From assembly GCF_000829455.1 (NCBI RefSeq), contig NZ_JXAK01000010.1, positions 62,001 to 126,000 of the forward strand: a stretch of 64,000 bases of DNA, given 5' to 3'. Numbering within the stretch: position 1 is the stretch's first letter; each line of letters starts with the position of its first letter. Both the position numbers and the translations under genes were made by a program. The notes beneath the pieces are model-generated. The model saw only the letters and a list, made by a program, of their open reading frames with translations, was not told the origin of the DNA and made no database searches. Of the stretch, positions 26,481 to 35,865 are shown piece by piece. Source of the DNA: Gordoniibacillus kamchatkensis. GTDB lineage: Bacteria; Bacillota; Bacilli; Paenibacillales; NBRC-103111.

Positions 26481-26598
26481 ATCGGCATTTGGGCATTCCG
26501 GTTAGGCTCCATGCGGCAGTTTGAAACATCCTTGCAACAATATCGTGCTTTAATTGAACCAACAGGAGCAAATGCGCGAAAGTTCAGGAGGAAAAGAC

Positions 26599-26760
26599 AT
26601 GAAGCTTTTTCTTCATTTGCGAAACATATGCTGGAGCAATTTTTATGCCCAGTCGATTTGGCGATTTCTTTACTATGTGCTTGTTTTGCTCGGCTTGTTA
26701 TGGATTTACGGCCTGAACGACGGTCCGCCGCCAAGCCATTTTATTTATACCGAATTTTGA
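26599..26760 (+). CDS. dltX: DltX, teichoic acid D-alanylation small membrane protein
   Basis: 53 aa with one central helix (WRFLYYVLVLLGLLWIYGL) and the characteristic C-terminus ending HFIYTEF. It begins at the ATG at 26599 with AGGAGGA at good spacing; longer frames in register start without such sites. DltX is the small first gene of dlt operons and acts with DltB, DltC and DltD in passing D-alanine across the membrane. It lies 12 nt before dltA. Confidence 0.88.
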   Translation: MKLFLHLRNICWSNFYAQSIWRFLYYVLVLLGLLWIYGLNDGPPPSHFIYTEF

Positions 26761-26772
26761 GGGGAACGCCGT

Positions 26773-28290
26773 ATGGATATTTTGCAAAAAGTAGCGCATT
26801 GGGCAAAGCATAGCCCGGATCACCCCGCCTATCTGCATCGCAGCAAAGCCGTAACTTATCGTCAGCTTGAGGAATATTCCGACGCTTTGGCCTTTTGGCT
26901 GGAATCAAACGGCTCCTCCGGCCGGCCGGTCATTGTTTACGGCCATATGCAGCCCGAGATGCCGATAGCTTTCCTCGCCTGCGCGAAGGCGGGGCGCGCC
27001 TATATTCCCGTGGACGACTCTACGCCTCCGGCACGGCTTTCCTCCATTTTGAAACATGCGGACGCTGAATTGCTGCTCTCCGTTTCCGGCTTGCCGGGCG
27101 AAATCGACCTTCTTTCTACGTCCGTTGTTACGGACATTCCCGGCCTGATTCGTTCCAATCTGGGCCGCTGCCCGGACCCGAAATCCCGGGTCGCTCCTGA
27201 CGACAACTTTTACATCATTTATACGTCGGGCAGCACCGGCGAGCCGAAAGGCGTACAAATTCCGCTGCGCTGTCTGCAAGCTTTTCTCGGCTGGATCGAA
27301 GCCGAATTCGGCGAACGGCGCGGCGACATTTTTATCAATCAGGCTCCGTATTCGTTCGATCTGTCCGTGATGGACCTGTATCCGGCGTTATCGAGCGGAG
27401 GCACCGTAAATGCGCTGGACCGGAATCATGTGGCAAAGCCAGCCGAGCTGTTCGCGGCACTGAATGAATCGGGCGCAACGGTGTGGACGTCGACGCCGTC
27501 TTTTGCCGAGTTTTGTTTGAACCATCCGGAATTCGGCCAGACGATGCTTCCCCGGCTGCATACGTTCCGGTTTTGCGGAGAAGTACTCACCCCGTCATGC
27601 GCGAAGCGTCTTCAGGAACGTTTTCCCGCCGCCGCGATCTACAACACTTACGGACCTACGGAAGCAACCGTAGCGGTCACTTCGGTCCGAATCGATCCCG
27701 AGATGGCAAGCCGTTACCCGGAGCTGCCCGTCGGGCGCTGCAAGCCGGACTGCCAAATCCGCATTGCGGATGAGCGCGGAACCCCCGTGCCCGAAGGAGA
27801 GAATGGCGAAATCGTCATCCTCGGGGCAAGCGTCAGTCCCGGTTATTACCGCAATCCGGAGCAGACGAAAGCGGCCTTTTTCGTTGAAAAAGACAAAGAG
27901 CAGCGTGCCGTTCAAGGGTACCGAACGGGGGACTCCGGATACGTTCGCAATGGCATCCTGTTTTATGGCGGAAGGCTCGATTATCAGGTAAAGCTGCACG
28001 GATACCGGGTCGAGCCGGAGGAAATCGAACACCAATTGCGGAGGCTTACAGGAATCAAGACAGCGGTCGTCGTTCCGAAAATGAACGGTCGCGTCTGCGA
28101 ATATTTGACCGCATTCGTAGTGCCGGAAGCGATGCCCGACTCGGAATTCGCCTGGAGCATGGAGATCAAAAAGAAGCTGTCGCAATCGCTTCCCGCTTAT
28201 ATGGTCCCCCGCCGCTTCGTTGCCAAGGAACTGCTGCCGGTTACCGCAAACGGTAAAGCGGACCGCAAGAAGCTTGCCGAAGAGGTGTAG
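26773..28290 (+). CDS. dltA: D-alanine--D-alanyl carrier protein ligase DltA
   Basis: 505 aa, adenylate-forming enzyme. Key motifs are the P-loop IIYTSGSTGEPKGV, NTYGPTEATVAVTS, YRTGDSGYV and the C-terminal lysine region TANGKADRKKL. It activates D-alanine with ATP and loads it on the phosphopantetheine of DltC in the cytoplasm, the first step of teichoic acid D-alanylation. AGGGGA lies before the ATG. It overlaps no neighbour, and the dltB ATG follows its stop immediately. Confidence 0.95.
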   Translation: MDILQKVAHWAKHSPDHPAYLHRSKAVTYRQLEEYSDALAFWLESNGSSGRPVIVYGHMQPEMPIAFLACAKAGRAYIPVDDSTPPARLSSILKHADAELLLSVSGLPGEIDLLSTSVVTDIPGLIRSNLGRCPDPKSRVAPDDNFYIIYTSGSTGEPKGVQIPLRCLQAFLGWIEAEFGERRGDIFINQAPYSFDLSVMDLYPALSSGGTVNALDRNHVAKPAELFAALNESGATVWTSTPSFAEFCLNHPEFGQTMLPRLHTFRFCGEVLTPSCAKRLQERFPAAAIYNTYGPTEATVAVTSVRIDPEMASRYPELPVGRCKPDCQIRIADERGTPVPEGENGEIVILGASVSPGYYRNPEQTKAAFFVEKDKEQRAVQGYRTGDSGYVRNGILFYGGRLDYQVKLHGYRVEPEEIEHQLRRLTGIKTAVVVPKMNGRVCEYLTAFVVPEAMPDSEFAWSMEIKKKLSQSLPAYMVPRRFVAKELLPVTANGKADRKKLAEEV

Positions 28291-28291
28291 C

Positions 28292-29443
28292 ATGGTTCCC
28301 TATACCAGCTTCGCTTACTTGGGCCTGTCTTTCCTTCTTCTGCTTCCTTCCATCGTCGCCGGACTGCTGGGCAAGCGGGTGCGGTGGTACGATTTTGCGC
28401 TAACTGTTGCCTTTGTCGGTATCATGTTCGCGGGCAACAGGGAGCAGCTGTTGTTCCTGATCGGGTATACCGTATGGCAATGGCTGCTTATCAAGGGAGC
28501 TTTGGCGGCTGCGAAAAAGCCCGGCAAAACGTATCTGCACTATTTGCTCGTCGGCCTTTCCGTTGCGCCGCTCGCCGCAGCCAAAATGATGGCTGTCAGC
28601 AACCCGCTCCAAACGTTCGCCTTTCTGGGCATCTCCTATTTGACCTTCAAATGCGTGCAAATGATTTTCGAGATTCGCGACGGCCAAATCCAAGAGGTCT
28701 CGGTTTGGAGCTTCTTATCGTTCCTCTGGTTTTTTCCGACACTGACGTCAGGCCCTATCGACAGATACAGGCGATACCGGAAAGATCTGCAAGAGCGGCT
28801 GAGCCCGGCGAGCTATCGTCTGCTGCTCTATGAGGGCATTCATCACATTTTTCGCGGCTTACTGTATAAGTTCCTTATCGGCTACTTGATCAAGACGTAC
28901 TTGCTTTCGCTGCCGCTCTTGAAAGCTGCTACGTTTTACGGGATATGCTCGTATATGTACGCCTACAGCTTTTATTTGTTTTTTGATTTCGCGGGCTACA
29001 GCGCCTTTGCGGTCGGCTTCAGCTGCTTGCTCGGCATTCGAACGCCGGACAACTTTCGCTATCCGTTTCTGAGCCGCAACATGAAGGACTTTTGGAACAG
29101 ATGGCATATCACTTTGTCGCATTGGTTTCGCGATTTCGTGTATATGAGAATCACGATGCTGCTCGCGCGGCGCAAGCTGATCAAGAACCGTTATGCCGTC
29201 TCTTCTGCCGGATACGGGGCGCTGTTTATCCTGATGGGCTTCTGGCACGGGCTGGAGCTGCATTATATCGTTTACGGCCTGTATCATGCCGTTTTGATGA
29301 TCGGCTATGACGGATTTGAACGGCTGAACAAACGTTACAAGTTTTGGCCGGGCGATCGTGCGGCTGCGAGAGCCGTTTCGACCTTGCTCACGTTTCACGT
29401 CGCTTGCTTCGGATTTCTTATTTTTTCGGGAAGGCTGTTTTGA
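28292..29443 (+). CDS. dltB: D-alanyl transfer protein DltB (MBOAT family)
   Basis: 383 aa from the ATG at 28292 (AGAGGTG upstream); longer in-frame starts run into dltA. It is a multi-pass membrane-bound O-acyltransferase with the conserved FFPTLTSGPIDRYRR-type segment, the FWNRWHITLSHWFRDFVY motif and the catalytic His in MGFWHGLELHY. DltB passes the D-alanyl group from DltC across the membrane. Typical length and position in the operon. Confidence 0.95.
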   Translation: MVPYTSFAYLGLSFLLLLPSIVAGLLGKRVRWYDFALTVAFVGIMFAGNREQLLFLIGYTVWQWLLIKGALAAAKKPGKTYLHYLLVGLSVAPLAAAKMMAVSNPLQTFAFLGISYLTFKCVQMIFEIRDGQIQEVSVWSFLSFLWFFPTLTSGPIDRYRRYRKDLQERLSPASYRLLLYEGIHHIFRGLLYKFLIGYLIKTYLLSLPLLKAATFYGICSYMYAYSFYLFFDFAGYSAFAVGFSCLLGIRTPDNFRYPFLSRNMKDFWNRWHITLSHWFRDFVYMRITMLLARRKLIKNRYAVSSAGYGALFILMGFWHGLELHYIVYGLYHAVLMIGYDGFERLNKRYKFWPGDRAAARAVSTLLTFHVACFGFLIFSGRLF

Positions 29444-29469
29444 TACGGATGGCGGGAGGAAGAAGGGGA

Positions 29470-29709
29470 ATGGACCCATTTCGCGAGAAAGCGCTGAACA
29501 TTATAGCTGACGTATGCAAGACGGACGAAGTAATCCGAAATCCGGATGTGCCTTTGTTCGAGAGCGGTCTTCTCGATTCGTTCGGCGTTGTCGAGCTGCT
29601 TGTTTTGTTCGAATCCGAGCTTCAGAAGAAAATTCCGATAACCGACTTCGACCGGGAAACATGGAATACGCCTAATCGAATCGTTGCCGAATTAGAGGGA
29701 TCGAGATGA
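29470..29709 (+). CDS. dltC: D-alanyl carrier protein DltC
   Basis: 79 aa acyl-carrier fold. The motif LFESGLLDSFGVVEL holds the serine (in DSF) that receives 4'-phosphopantetheine. The ATG at 29470 has GGAGGAAGAAGGGG upstream; the frame also opens earlier within dltB but those starts are not needed. Its TGA overlaps the ATG of dltD by four bases (ATGA), indicating coupled translation. Confidence 0.95.
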   Translation: MDPFREKALNIIADVCKTDEVIRNPDVPLFESGLLDSFGVVELLVLFESELQKKIPITDFDRETWNTPNRIVAELEGSR

Positions 29710-30902
29710 AGCGGACTTACTTTGCTTCTCTAGGTCTGGCATTCGCCTTTTTTTTGACCGTTCTCTTTTTGCCCGAATCGTGCTTTGTCGGCATCATTTC
29801 CCGGGAAAAGGTTCAGGCAGCCGCCGCTTGGCAAGACATCGGCCGCTTCCGCAACGTTTTGTTTCAAAAAGCCTCCTTTCATTACGACGGAATTTTGCCT
29901 TTTTACGGCTCCTCGACGATCGGCATTTTCAGCAAGTACCATCCGTCGAATGCGATCACGGTACCTTTTACGCCATATTTGCAGGGGGAATCCGCTTGCA
30001 CGGCGATCATTCATGTGCTCGATATGGCGGCAGCCGGGGACTCGTTAGCGCACAAAAAACTCGTATTCATGCTTGATCCGGCCGATTTCATGAATCCGAA
30101 AGGAATGTCCGACCAGCGGTTCACCGATCTTTATTCCAGGCTATCCGCCTACGAATTCATGTTCGATGGCGATGTGGACCCCGAAACCAAGGCGAAAGTC
30201 GCCGATGTCCTTTTGCGCTATACGGAGCCGAAAAAAGACGCACTGCTCCGCACGATGCTTGCAGGTATGACCAGCGCCGACCGCATCAAGCGCCTGGAAG
30301 GCATGCTCGTGCGACCTGTCGCCTTTTTGTCCATGAAAATCATGGAAAAACAGGACGTGCTGCAAGCGATTCGATTGCTCGGCAAAATCAAGCCTTACCA
30401 CAGGCAGCCCGTAGACGCGCATTTGAATTGGGACCAGCTTCAGGCTCAAGCGGCCAAAGAAGCCAAGGCGGCAACGAGCAACAATCCGTACGGGCTATTG
30501 AACGATTACTATGCCAAGAACGTCAAGCCCGGCTTGGAGCGCTCCAAAAATTCCTGGAAGCCGGGAAATTACCTCGTTTCCCCGGAATATGACAACTTTC
30601 AAGCCATTCTCGATATGTGCAAAGCCGAGCACGCGGATCCGATCTTTATCCTCATTCCGAGAAAAGGCAGCTGGAGCGATTACATCGGATTTACCCGTCC
30701 TTACCGGGATCAGCTATATGCCAAAATCAAGCAGGAAACAGGTCGCGCCGGCTTCCGGGTGCTCGACTATTCCGACCGCGAATACGATCCGTATTTCATG
30801 AGAGATTTAAGCCATCTGGGCTGGACGGGATGGGTGCAAGTAGACAAAGACTTGCTGCAGCGCTATGGCTGGCAGTCTCTTTCCAACAGCATGGACGGCT
30901 AG
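29706..30902 (+). CDS. dltD: D-alanine transfer protein DltD
   Basis: 398 aa. An N-terminal membrane anchor (~7-28) precedes an extracellular SGNH-like domain with FYGSSTIGIF (catalytic Ser) and a C-terminal DLSHLGWTGWVQVD block carrying the catalytic Asp and His. DltD acts outside the membrane in the final transfer of D-alanine to lipoteichoic acid. It is the last gene of dltXABCD and is followed by a strong terminator. Confidence 0.94.
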   Translation: MKRTYFASLGLAFAFFLTVLFLPESCFVGIISREKVQAAAAWQDIGRFRNVLFQKASFHYDGILPFYGSSTIGIFSKYHPSNAITVPFTPYLQGESACTAIIHVLDMAAAGDSLAHKKLVFMLDPADFMNPKGMSDQRFTDLYSRLSAYEFMFDGDVDPETKAKVADVLLRYTEPKKDALLRTMLAGMTSADRIKRLEGMLVRPVAFLSMKIMEKQDVLQAIRLLGKIKPYHRQPVDAHLNWDQLQAQAAKEAKAATSNNPYGLLNDYYAKNVKPGLERSKNSWKPGNYLVSPEYDNFQAILDMCKAEHADPIFILIPRKGSWSDYIGFTRPYRDQLYAKIKQETGRAGFRVLDYSDREYDPYFMRDLSHLGWTGWVQVDKDLLQRYGWQSLSNSMDG

Positions 30903-30906
30903 ACGG

Positions 30907-30934
30907 AAAAAGAAGGGGCCTTCCCCCTTCTTTT
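30907..30934 (+). terminator. rho-independent terminator of the dlt operon
   Basis: AAAAGAAGGGG and CCCCTTCTTTT form an 11-bp stem around a short CCTTC loop, ending in a T run 5-30 nt after the dltD stop. A-run and T-run symmetry means it can also serve the convergent ChrB-N gene. Confidence 0.85.
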
Positions 30935-30949
30935 GCGTCCATGACAATC

Positions 30950-31507
30950 TTACTCGATTTGCCCTTCGATATGCCCTTCAGATCGGTAAACTTGTTCCGT
31001 AAATTCGGCCAGCTTGCGTTCGCATAAATCAAGCCGATTTTTCGCATTCAACATGAGGGGACTATGAAAAAAATCCCGCTTCATAATTTTTCTGTACCAT
31101 TTCTTCAGCTTCCCTAAATCCGTTTCATTTTCTTCCACCTCATGGAAGGTGAAGTTTTTCCGCTTCGTTTCATTTTCAATTTCTTTGAGGAAAAGATCGC
31201 AGCCGCCGAAAAACTCTTCGTATTCTCTCGTTCGTTGGTCGTTGAACAATTGAACCATATGCTCTTCCGTACGATCCGCAAACTGGACGACTTCCATGAG
31301 AAAGGTTTCTCCGCCGCCGGATTGAATGAATTTCTCCATTTGCTGGATTTTCCTGCGAACTTCCGGCGTATCCGGGGCTACACAAACCGATTGCTGAATA
31401 TAGACAACTCCCAAAGCTTTGAGATTTCTCCAAACCCGGACGCGCATTGTGGAAGGTTCCGATGGGACTTTATAGGACAAGACGATCCAAGAATGATTTG
31501 ATTTCAA
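30950..31507 (-). CDS. ChrB N-terminal domain-containing protein
   Basis: 185 aa. The start SWIVLSYKVPSEPSTMRVRVWRNLKALGVVYIQQSVCVAP is typical of the ChrB N-terminal domain, first described in chromate-resistance regulators; the C-terminal part is charged and helical (~110-185). The TTG start at 31507 has GAGGG at 7 nt. No chrA chromate exporter and no ChrB C-terminal domain are present, so the role in chromate response is doubtful. It ends against the dlt terminator. Confidence 0.75.
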   Translation of the reverse strand: MKSNHSWIVLSYKVPSEPSTMRVRVWRNLKALGVVYIQQSVCVAPDTPEVRRKIQQMEKFIQSGGGETFLMEVVQFADRTEEHMVQLFNDQRTREYEEFFGGCDLFLKEIENETKRKNFTFHEVEENETDLGKLKKWYRKIMKRDFFHSPLMLNAKNRLDLCERKLAEFTEQVYRSEGHIEGQIE

Positions 31508-31575
31508 TAATTATCCCTCATTGTCGGCATTAGTCTAGGGATATCATAACAAAAAAGATCAAATGAGGTAACTTG

Positions 31576-32889
31576 TCACCTATGCACCTCTTCTGACCGG
31601 GCATGGTGACGAAGAAGCCGAAATATTTCAAGCAGTACGATATTCAGCGTCACCCACACGCCGCCGAATACGTACCCCGCCGCTACATCGCTCGGATACT
31701 GTATTTCGAAATAAATTCTGCTGACGCCTACAAGAAAAGCAACTGCCAATACCATTAACGTTGCGATGAAACGAACCCATGTCCGCGCATGGTGACGAAC
31801 CAGTAAAAATGCTGTAAATCCGCACACAATAAGGGTAATTAATGTGTGCTCGCTTGGAAATGTATAGGGTACGTGCGCATGGGAAGGCATTGGGCCCGAT
31901 CGATGAAACAGCATTCGCAATCCTTCATCCCAAGCCTCTCCCCCAATAACGACAAAAAACAAAAAGGAAAGCTCCAGCAGCCGATCTTTGCCTTTGAACA
32001 TAATCCATATACAGGTACATGCCAGCAAAGGGGTGAACACCCAGTAAGTACCTAATAATGCAAAACGGTTCATCAACGGGGACCAGCTCTCGTCAAACAA
32101 CGTATGAACGATAAACAACGTCACGGTGTCAAAATCCGTAAATTCGTGTGCCAGCATATCCTGAATGAGTCCCAGCATGAGCGAAAAGAGCCCCAAAAAA
32201 GCCAGCGAGGCGAAAACGAGCAAAAACCTGACGCGTCCCCAAGAATGAAAAGTTTCGACGGATCGATTCAATATAGTGGACGACTTTTCATACAAATTTG
32301 GCTTGAATCTCTTATACAGATAGACACACGACAAGATCACCGCAGCAATTATGCCGCCGATAATCAGATATTTGTTCATAGAGCTATGGAATTGTTCCCA
32401 TTTGGGCCCCAGCACTTTTCCTAAAGTAATAAACGTCGCCGTCCATAGGAACGCTCCGATGTATGCATATAAGGCGAACGCAGGAAAGGGGAGTTTGGTA
32501 ATGCCCGAAAAATATCCGGTGATGTGCCTGATGCCTGGAATAAAATAGGCCACGATCAGCAGCTTATTTCCATATTTGCCGAACCACTTGGAAGTCTTTT
32601 CGATCCTTTCCGGCCCCATATGAAGTTTATGCCCGTATTTATGAAAAAAAGGCGTGCCCAGCTTGAAGCCTATCCAATAGGAAATTGTAATCCCGGTCAC
32701 GCTCCCGAGTCCCGAAACGAGAATAGAGGGAAGCCAGCCAAGCTTTCCCTGATATACAAGAAATCCGGCATAGCTCATAAGCACTTCCGTAGGAATCCCA
32801 AAAGCGATGAGCTCCAGCATTAGTGATAAAAATAAAACGATGTATCCATAATGCTCCAGCCAAGCCGTGATGTGGCCCAACTTGATCAC
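31576..32889 (-). CDS. fusion of DedA-family membrane protein and PAP2-type phosphatase domain
   Basis: 437 aa. Residues ~1-200 are a DedA (SNARE-associated/VTT) domain with FGIPTEVLMSYAGFLVYQGKL, SYWIGFKLG and FIPGIRHITGYFSG. Residues ~220-430 resemble PAP2 phosphatases: RMLFHRSGP (C1-like), FPSEHT with His348 (C2), and SRIYFEIQYPSDV (C3). In C3 the usual nucleophilic His is Gln397. DedA proteins move lipids such as undecaprenyl phosphate and PAP2 enzymes dephosphorylate lipid pyrophosphates, so a fused lipid-carrier recycling protein is plausible, but loss of the nucleophile questions catalysis. It lies 86 nt downstream of the P-type ATPase gene. Confidence 0.88.
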   Translation of the reverse strand: MIKLGHITAWLEHYGYIVLFLSLMLELIAFGIPTEVLMSYAGFLVYQGKLGWLPSILVSGLGSVTGITISYWIGFKLGTPFFHKYGHKLHMGPERIEKTSKWFGKYGNKLLIVAYFIPGIRHITGYFSGITKLPFPAFALYAYIGAFLWTATFITLGKVLGPKWEQFHSSMNKYLIIGGIIAAVILSCVYLYKRFKPNLYEKSSTILNRSVETFHSWGRVRFLLVFASLAFLGLFSLMLGLIQDMLAHEFTDFDTVTLFIVHTLFDESWSPLMNRFALLGTYWVFTPLLACTCIWIMFKGKDRLLELSFLFFVVIGGEAWDEGLRMLFHRSGPMPSHAHVPYTFPSEHTLITLIVCGFTAFLLVRHHARTWVRFIATLMVLAVAFLVGVSRIYFEIQYPSDVAAGYVFGGVWVTLNIVLLEIFRLLRHHARSEEVHR

Positions 32890-32975
32890 CCCTTCTTATC
32901 ATGGGTTTGTTCATGGGGAAAAATACCTTATAGAAAGAGGGAACAAGGAGAGCATCCCGTTCCCTCAATCCCTTT

Positions 32976-35594
32976 TCACGCTTTCCATCGCAACCACTTG
33001 CCAACTTCGATCCATAACGGAACTGCAAACGAGCAAAGCACAACCGTAACCCAATCGATGAATGTCAAAGTCGTGAGATGGAGCAGATCTCGGAGGTAAG
33101 GAACATACATTGCGATAACGAGAAATCCGATTGCTGCCGCGAACCATAGCAGCATAGCCCGATTTGTAAACAACCCTAATTTCAAGAGCGGCTCTCTCTC
33201 CGAACGCATGAGCAAAGCCAAGATCAAGTGCCCTACAATCCATGCGGCAAACGCAACCGATTGCGCATGCACCGTACCGGATTGCCGGCGCAAGGCCCAT
33301 AAATATGCAGCCAATACCGCGATAGCCAAAGAAAATCCTCCCGAAAAAATGCCTCGGATCATCGCCCGGTCCATAAACCGCCGATCGGATCTTCTCGGCT
33401 TGCGTTTCATACCGTCGGATTCCTGACGTTCGGCCGTAAAGCTTGTCGCGGCCCCTAAATCCATGAACAATTCCATCATGATGATTTGGACCGGCGCAAA
33501 CGGAAGGGAAAGTCCCGCGGCAACAGTTATAAATGTACAGGTGACCAAGGCGACCTTTGCTGCCAAGTAATAGCGTACAGCCTTGTATAGATTGGCGAAC
33601 AGCTTGCGCCCTTCGCTCACAGCCAAGGCGACTGTGGCAAAATGATCGTTGCCCAGCACCATGTCGGCGGATTCTTTGGCTGCGTCAGTTCCTGATTTTC
33701 CCATCGCAATGCCCACCGCGGCTTCTTTTAAGGCAGGACCGTCATTTACTCCATCGCCGGTGACGGCAACAACCTCGCCCTGCTCCTGCAGTGCCCGAAC
33801 GATGCGAAGCTTGTGTTCGGGTGTCGTTCTGGCGCAAACGGATACGGTACGAACTTTTTGGGCAAGTTCATCGTCTGTCATGCCCTCGATTTCACGTCCC
33901 AACAAAACTCCGGAAACGTCCAAGTTGACCTTTTCTGCAATGGAACGAGCCGTTTCCGCATGGTCGCCCGTCACCATCAAGATTCGGACTCCGGCTTGCC
34001 GCAACGTATTTACAGCTGCCGCAACATCTTGCCGCGGCGGGTCGTACAAAGCGGCTAGTCCAACAAAGATGAGCCCTTCCTCTGCCGGCTCCGTATTCCG
34101 GTAAGCCAACCCGATTACCCTATATCCTTGTTGGGCCAATGCAAAAGCATGTTCCAGCGTTCGTTCATGCAAATCGGCGTTCATGGGAACAAGCCGGTCG
34201 AACCAAACGATGCGGGAACAACTATCGAGAAGCTGTTCCGGTGCACCTTTACTCAAAAGGAATCGATTGCCATGATGCGAGACGACAACGGAAACCCTTT
34301 GATTCGCATCGTCGAACGGATATTGTTCCATGACGTGATATTCCGATTTCAGCTGCGCCACATCGTAACCCAGCTTTTCCGCCGCATACAAAAAGGCCGT
34401 ATCTGTAGGATCACCTTCAAAAGAAGCTTGCTCCCCCGCATTCATGATCAACCCGTCGTTAGCAAGACAACCGATTTGGACCGCAATATCGGTATTAGAG
34501 TTTTTTTGCCAGTTGGCCTGCGCATATTCCTGGCCGTTAACGAACCATTTATCGACAACCATTTGATTTTCCGTTAATGTTCCGGTTTTATCGGTTGCTA
34601 TAACGGTTACGCTTCCTAATATCTCGGCGGTTCGCAATCGGCGTACAATCGCTTGCTGTTTGGAAAGCCGATAAGCTCCCAGACCGAGCACCATCGCAAT
34701 CAGAATAGGGAGTTCCTCGGGAATGGTCGCAAAAGCGAGCGTAAGTCCGGCAAGAACGGTTTCCCTCCACCCTGCTCCCTGGATCCGCAGAGCAATGGCG
34801 ACCAGGGCGCTTGCCCCGAGAGCAATCCACACCAGCGACTTCGACAGTTCTTTCATATGGAGCTGCAGAGGGGTTCTCGGTTCACGAGCTTCTTTCACCA
34901 AGCCGGCAATTTTCCCCAGCTCGGCGGACATCCCGGTGGCAACGACCACTCCAATGCCTTTCCCTGAAGTGACCAAGGTGCCGGAAAAAGCAAGATTGAG
35001 CCGGTCGCCAAGATCTGTCTTTTCAGGAAATACAGCTTCCGCATCTTTCTGCACCGGAACCGATTCCCCGGTCAGACTGGACTCGTCAACTCTTAGGCTC
35101 GAGCTCTCCAGCAACCGCAAATCGGCAGGTATCCGTTCCCCCGGCCGCAAAATCACTACGTCCCCCGGAACCAGCTCGGAAGGACGTATTTCTTGATATG
35201 CGCCGTCACGGATGACAGGAGTGCGAATGGCAGTAAATCGGGACAACGCTTTGATTGCTCCTTTGGCTCTGCTTTCGTTTGCCATTTCGATCGCAAGCAC
35301 GGCGATTATGATGACAAAAATCGTGACGGCATCGCGAAGCTCGCCGAGGAATCCGTAAACAAGCCCGACTAACAGCAGCAGCAAAATCATCGGTTCTGTT
35401 AATTCTTCCGCAATCTCTTTCCACCAAGGCTTTCCCGGCGGAGAGGCCAATTGGTTCGGTCCAACGAGCGTTTTTCTATGTTCAGCCTCCTGCGTCGATA
35501 ATCCGTTTTCCTTGCCGGATTCGAGCTTCTCCAGCACGCGAATGTAAGGCAAATTGTGCCATGGGGCATCGTATTTCGAGCAGTTTGCTTTCAT
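32976..35594 (-). CDS. P-type cation-transporting ATPase (P2, calcium-type)
   Basis: 872 aa. It has the cation ATPase N-terminal domain, TGES loop (~174-178), helix 4 with PEELP (292-296), phosphorylation site DKTGTLTENQM with Asp335, and GDGVNDGPALKEA. PEELP and the overall order match bacterial Ca2+-type P2 ATPases; Mg2+ or Mn2+ cannot be excluded. The ATG at 35594 has AAGGAG at 10 nt; upstream extension to 35726 is open but lacks such a site. It probably exports divalent cations from the cytoplasm. No riboswitch is seen before it. Confidence 0.88.
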   Translation of the reverse strand: MKANCSKYDAPWHNLPYIRVLEKLESGKENGLSTQEAEHRKTLVGPNQLASPPGKPWWKEIAEELTEPMILLLLLVGLVYGFLGELRDAVTIFVIIIAVLAIEMANESRAKGAIKALSRFTAIRTPVIRDGAYQEIRPSELVPGDVVILRPGERIPADLRLLESSSLRVDESSLTGESVPVQKDAEAVFPEKTDLGDRLNLAFSGTLVTSGKGIGVVVATGMSAELGKIAGLVKEAREPRTPLQLHMKELSKSLVWIALGASALVAIALRIQGAGWRETVLAGLTLAFATIPEELPILIAMVLGLGAYRLSKQQAIVRRLRTAEILGSVTVIATDKTGTLTENQMVVDKWFVNGQEYAQANWQKNSNTDIAVQIGCLANDGLIMNAGEQASFEGDPTDTAFLYAAEKLGYDVAQLKSEYHVMEQYPFDDANQRVSVVVSHHGNRFLLSKGAPEQLLDSCSRIVWFDRLVPMNADLHERTLEHAFALAQQGYRVIGLAYRNTEPAEEGLIFVGLAALYDPPRQDVAAAVNTLRQAGVRILMVTGDHAETARSIAEKVNLDVSGVLLGREIEGMTDDELAQKVRTVSVCARTTPEHKLRIVRALQEQGEVVAVTGDGVNDGPALKEAAVGIAMGKSGTDAAKESADMVLGNDHFATVALAVSEGRKLFANLYKAVRYYLAAKVALVTCTFITVAAGLSLPFAPVQIIMMELFMDLGAATSFTAERQESDGMKRKPRRSDRRFMDRAMIRGIFSGGFSLAIAVLAAYLWALRRQSGTVHAQSVAFAAWIVGHLILALLMRSEREPLLKLGLFTNRAMLLWFAAAIGFLVIAMYVPYLRDLLHLTTLTFIDWVTVVLCSFAVPLWIEVGKWLRWKA

Positions 35595-35730
35595 TGTTTC
35601 CGCACTCCTTCCGATTCCTCCATCATGAACGGATGCCACTGATAGGCTAACACGGGATGACGGAAAACGCAACAACTGTTTCATTTTAATATATAAACGT
35701 TTGTTTTGATAATACCGTTCTAGCACCGTA

Positions 35731-35776
35731 GAAAATCAAGAGCACCCTGCCCCGTTTCCGGGAACAGCGTGCTCTT
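35731..35776 (-). terminator. rho-independent terminator after the PEP-utilising enzyme gene
   Basis: AAGAGCAC (35738-35745) / GTGCTCTT (35769-35776) forms the outer stem, with an inner CCCG/CGGG stem, and is followed on the minus strand by GATTTTC. It lies ~90 nt after the stop at 35866 and upstream of the P-type ATPase start. Confidence 0.65.
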
Positions 35777-35865
35777 AACAGCGGCTGCGTCCTGCTCGCA
35801 ATCGTCTAAGCGTTCATCTGCCATAACGGCTCGTTTTGCTGCGATCGTGACATCGGCCCGGGGAG

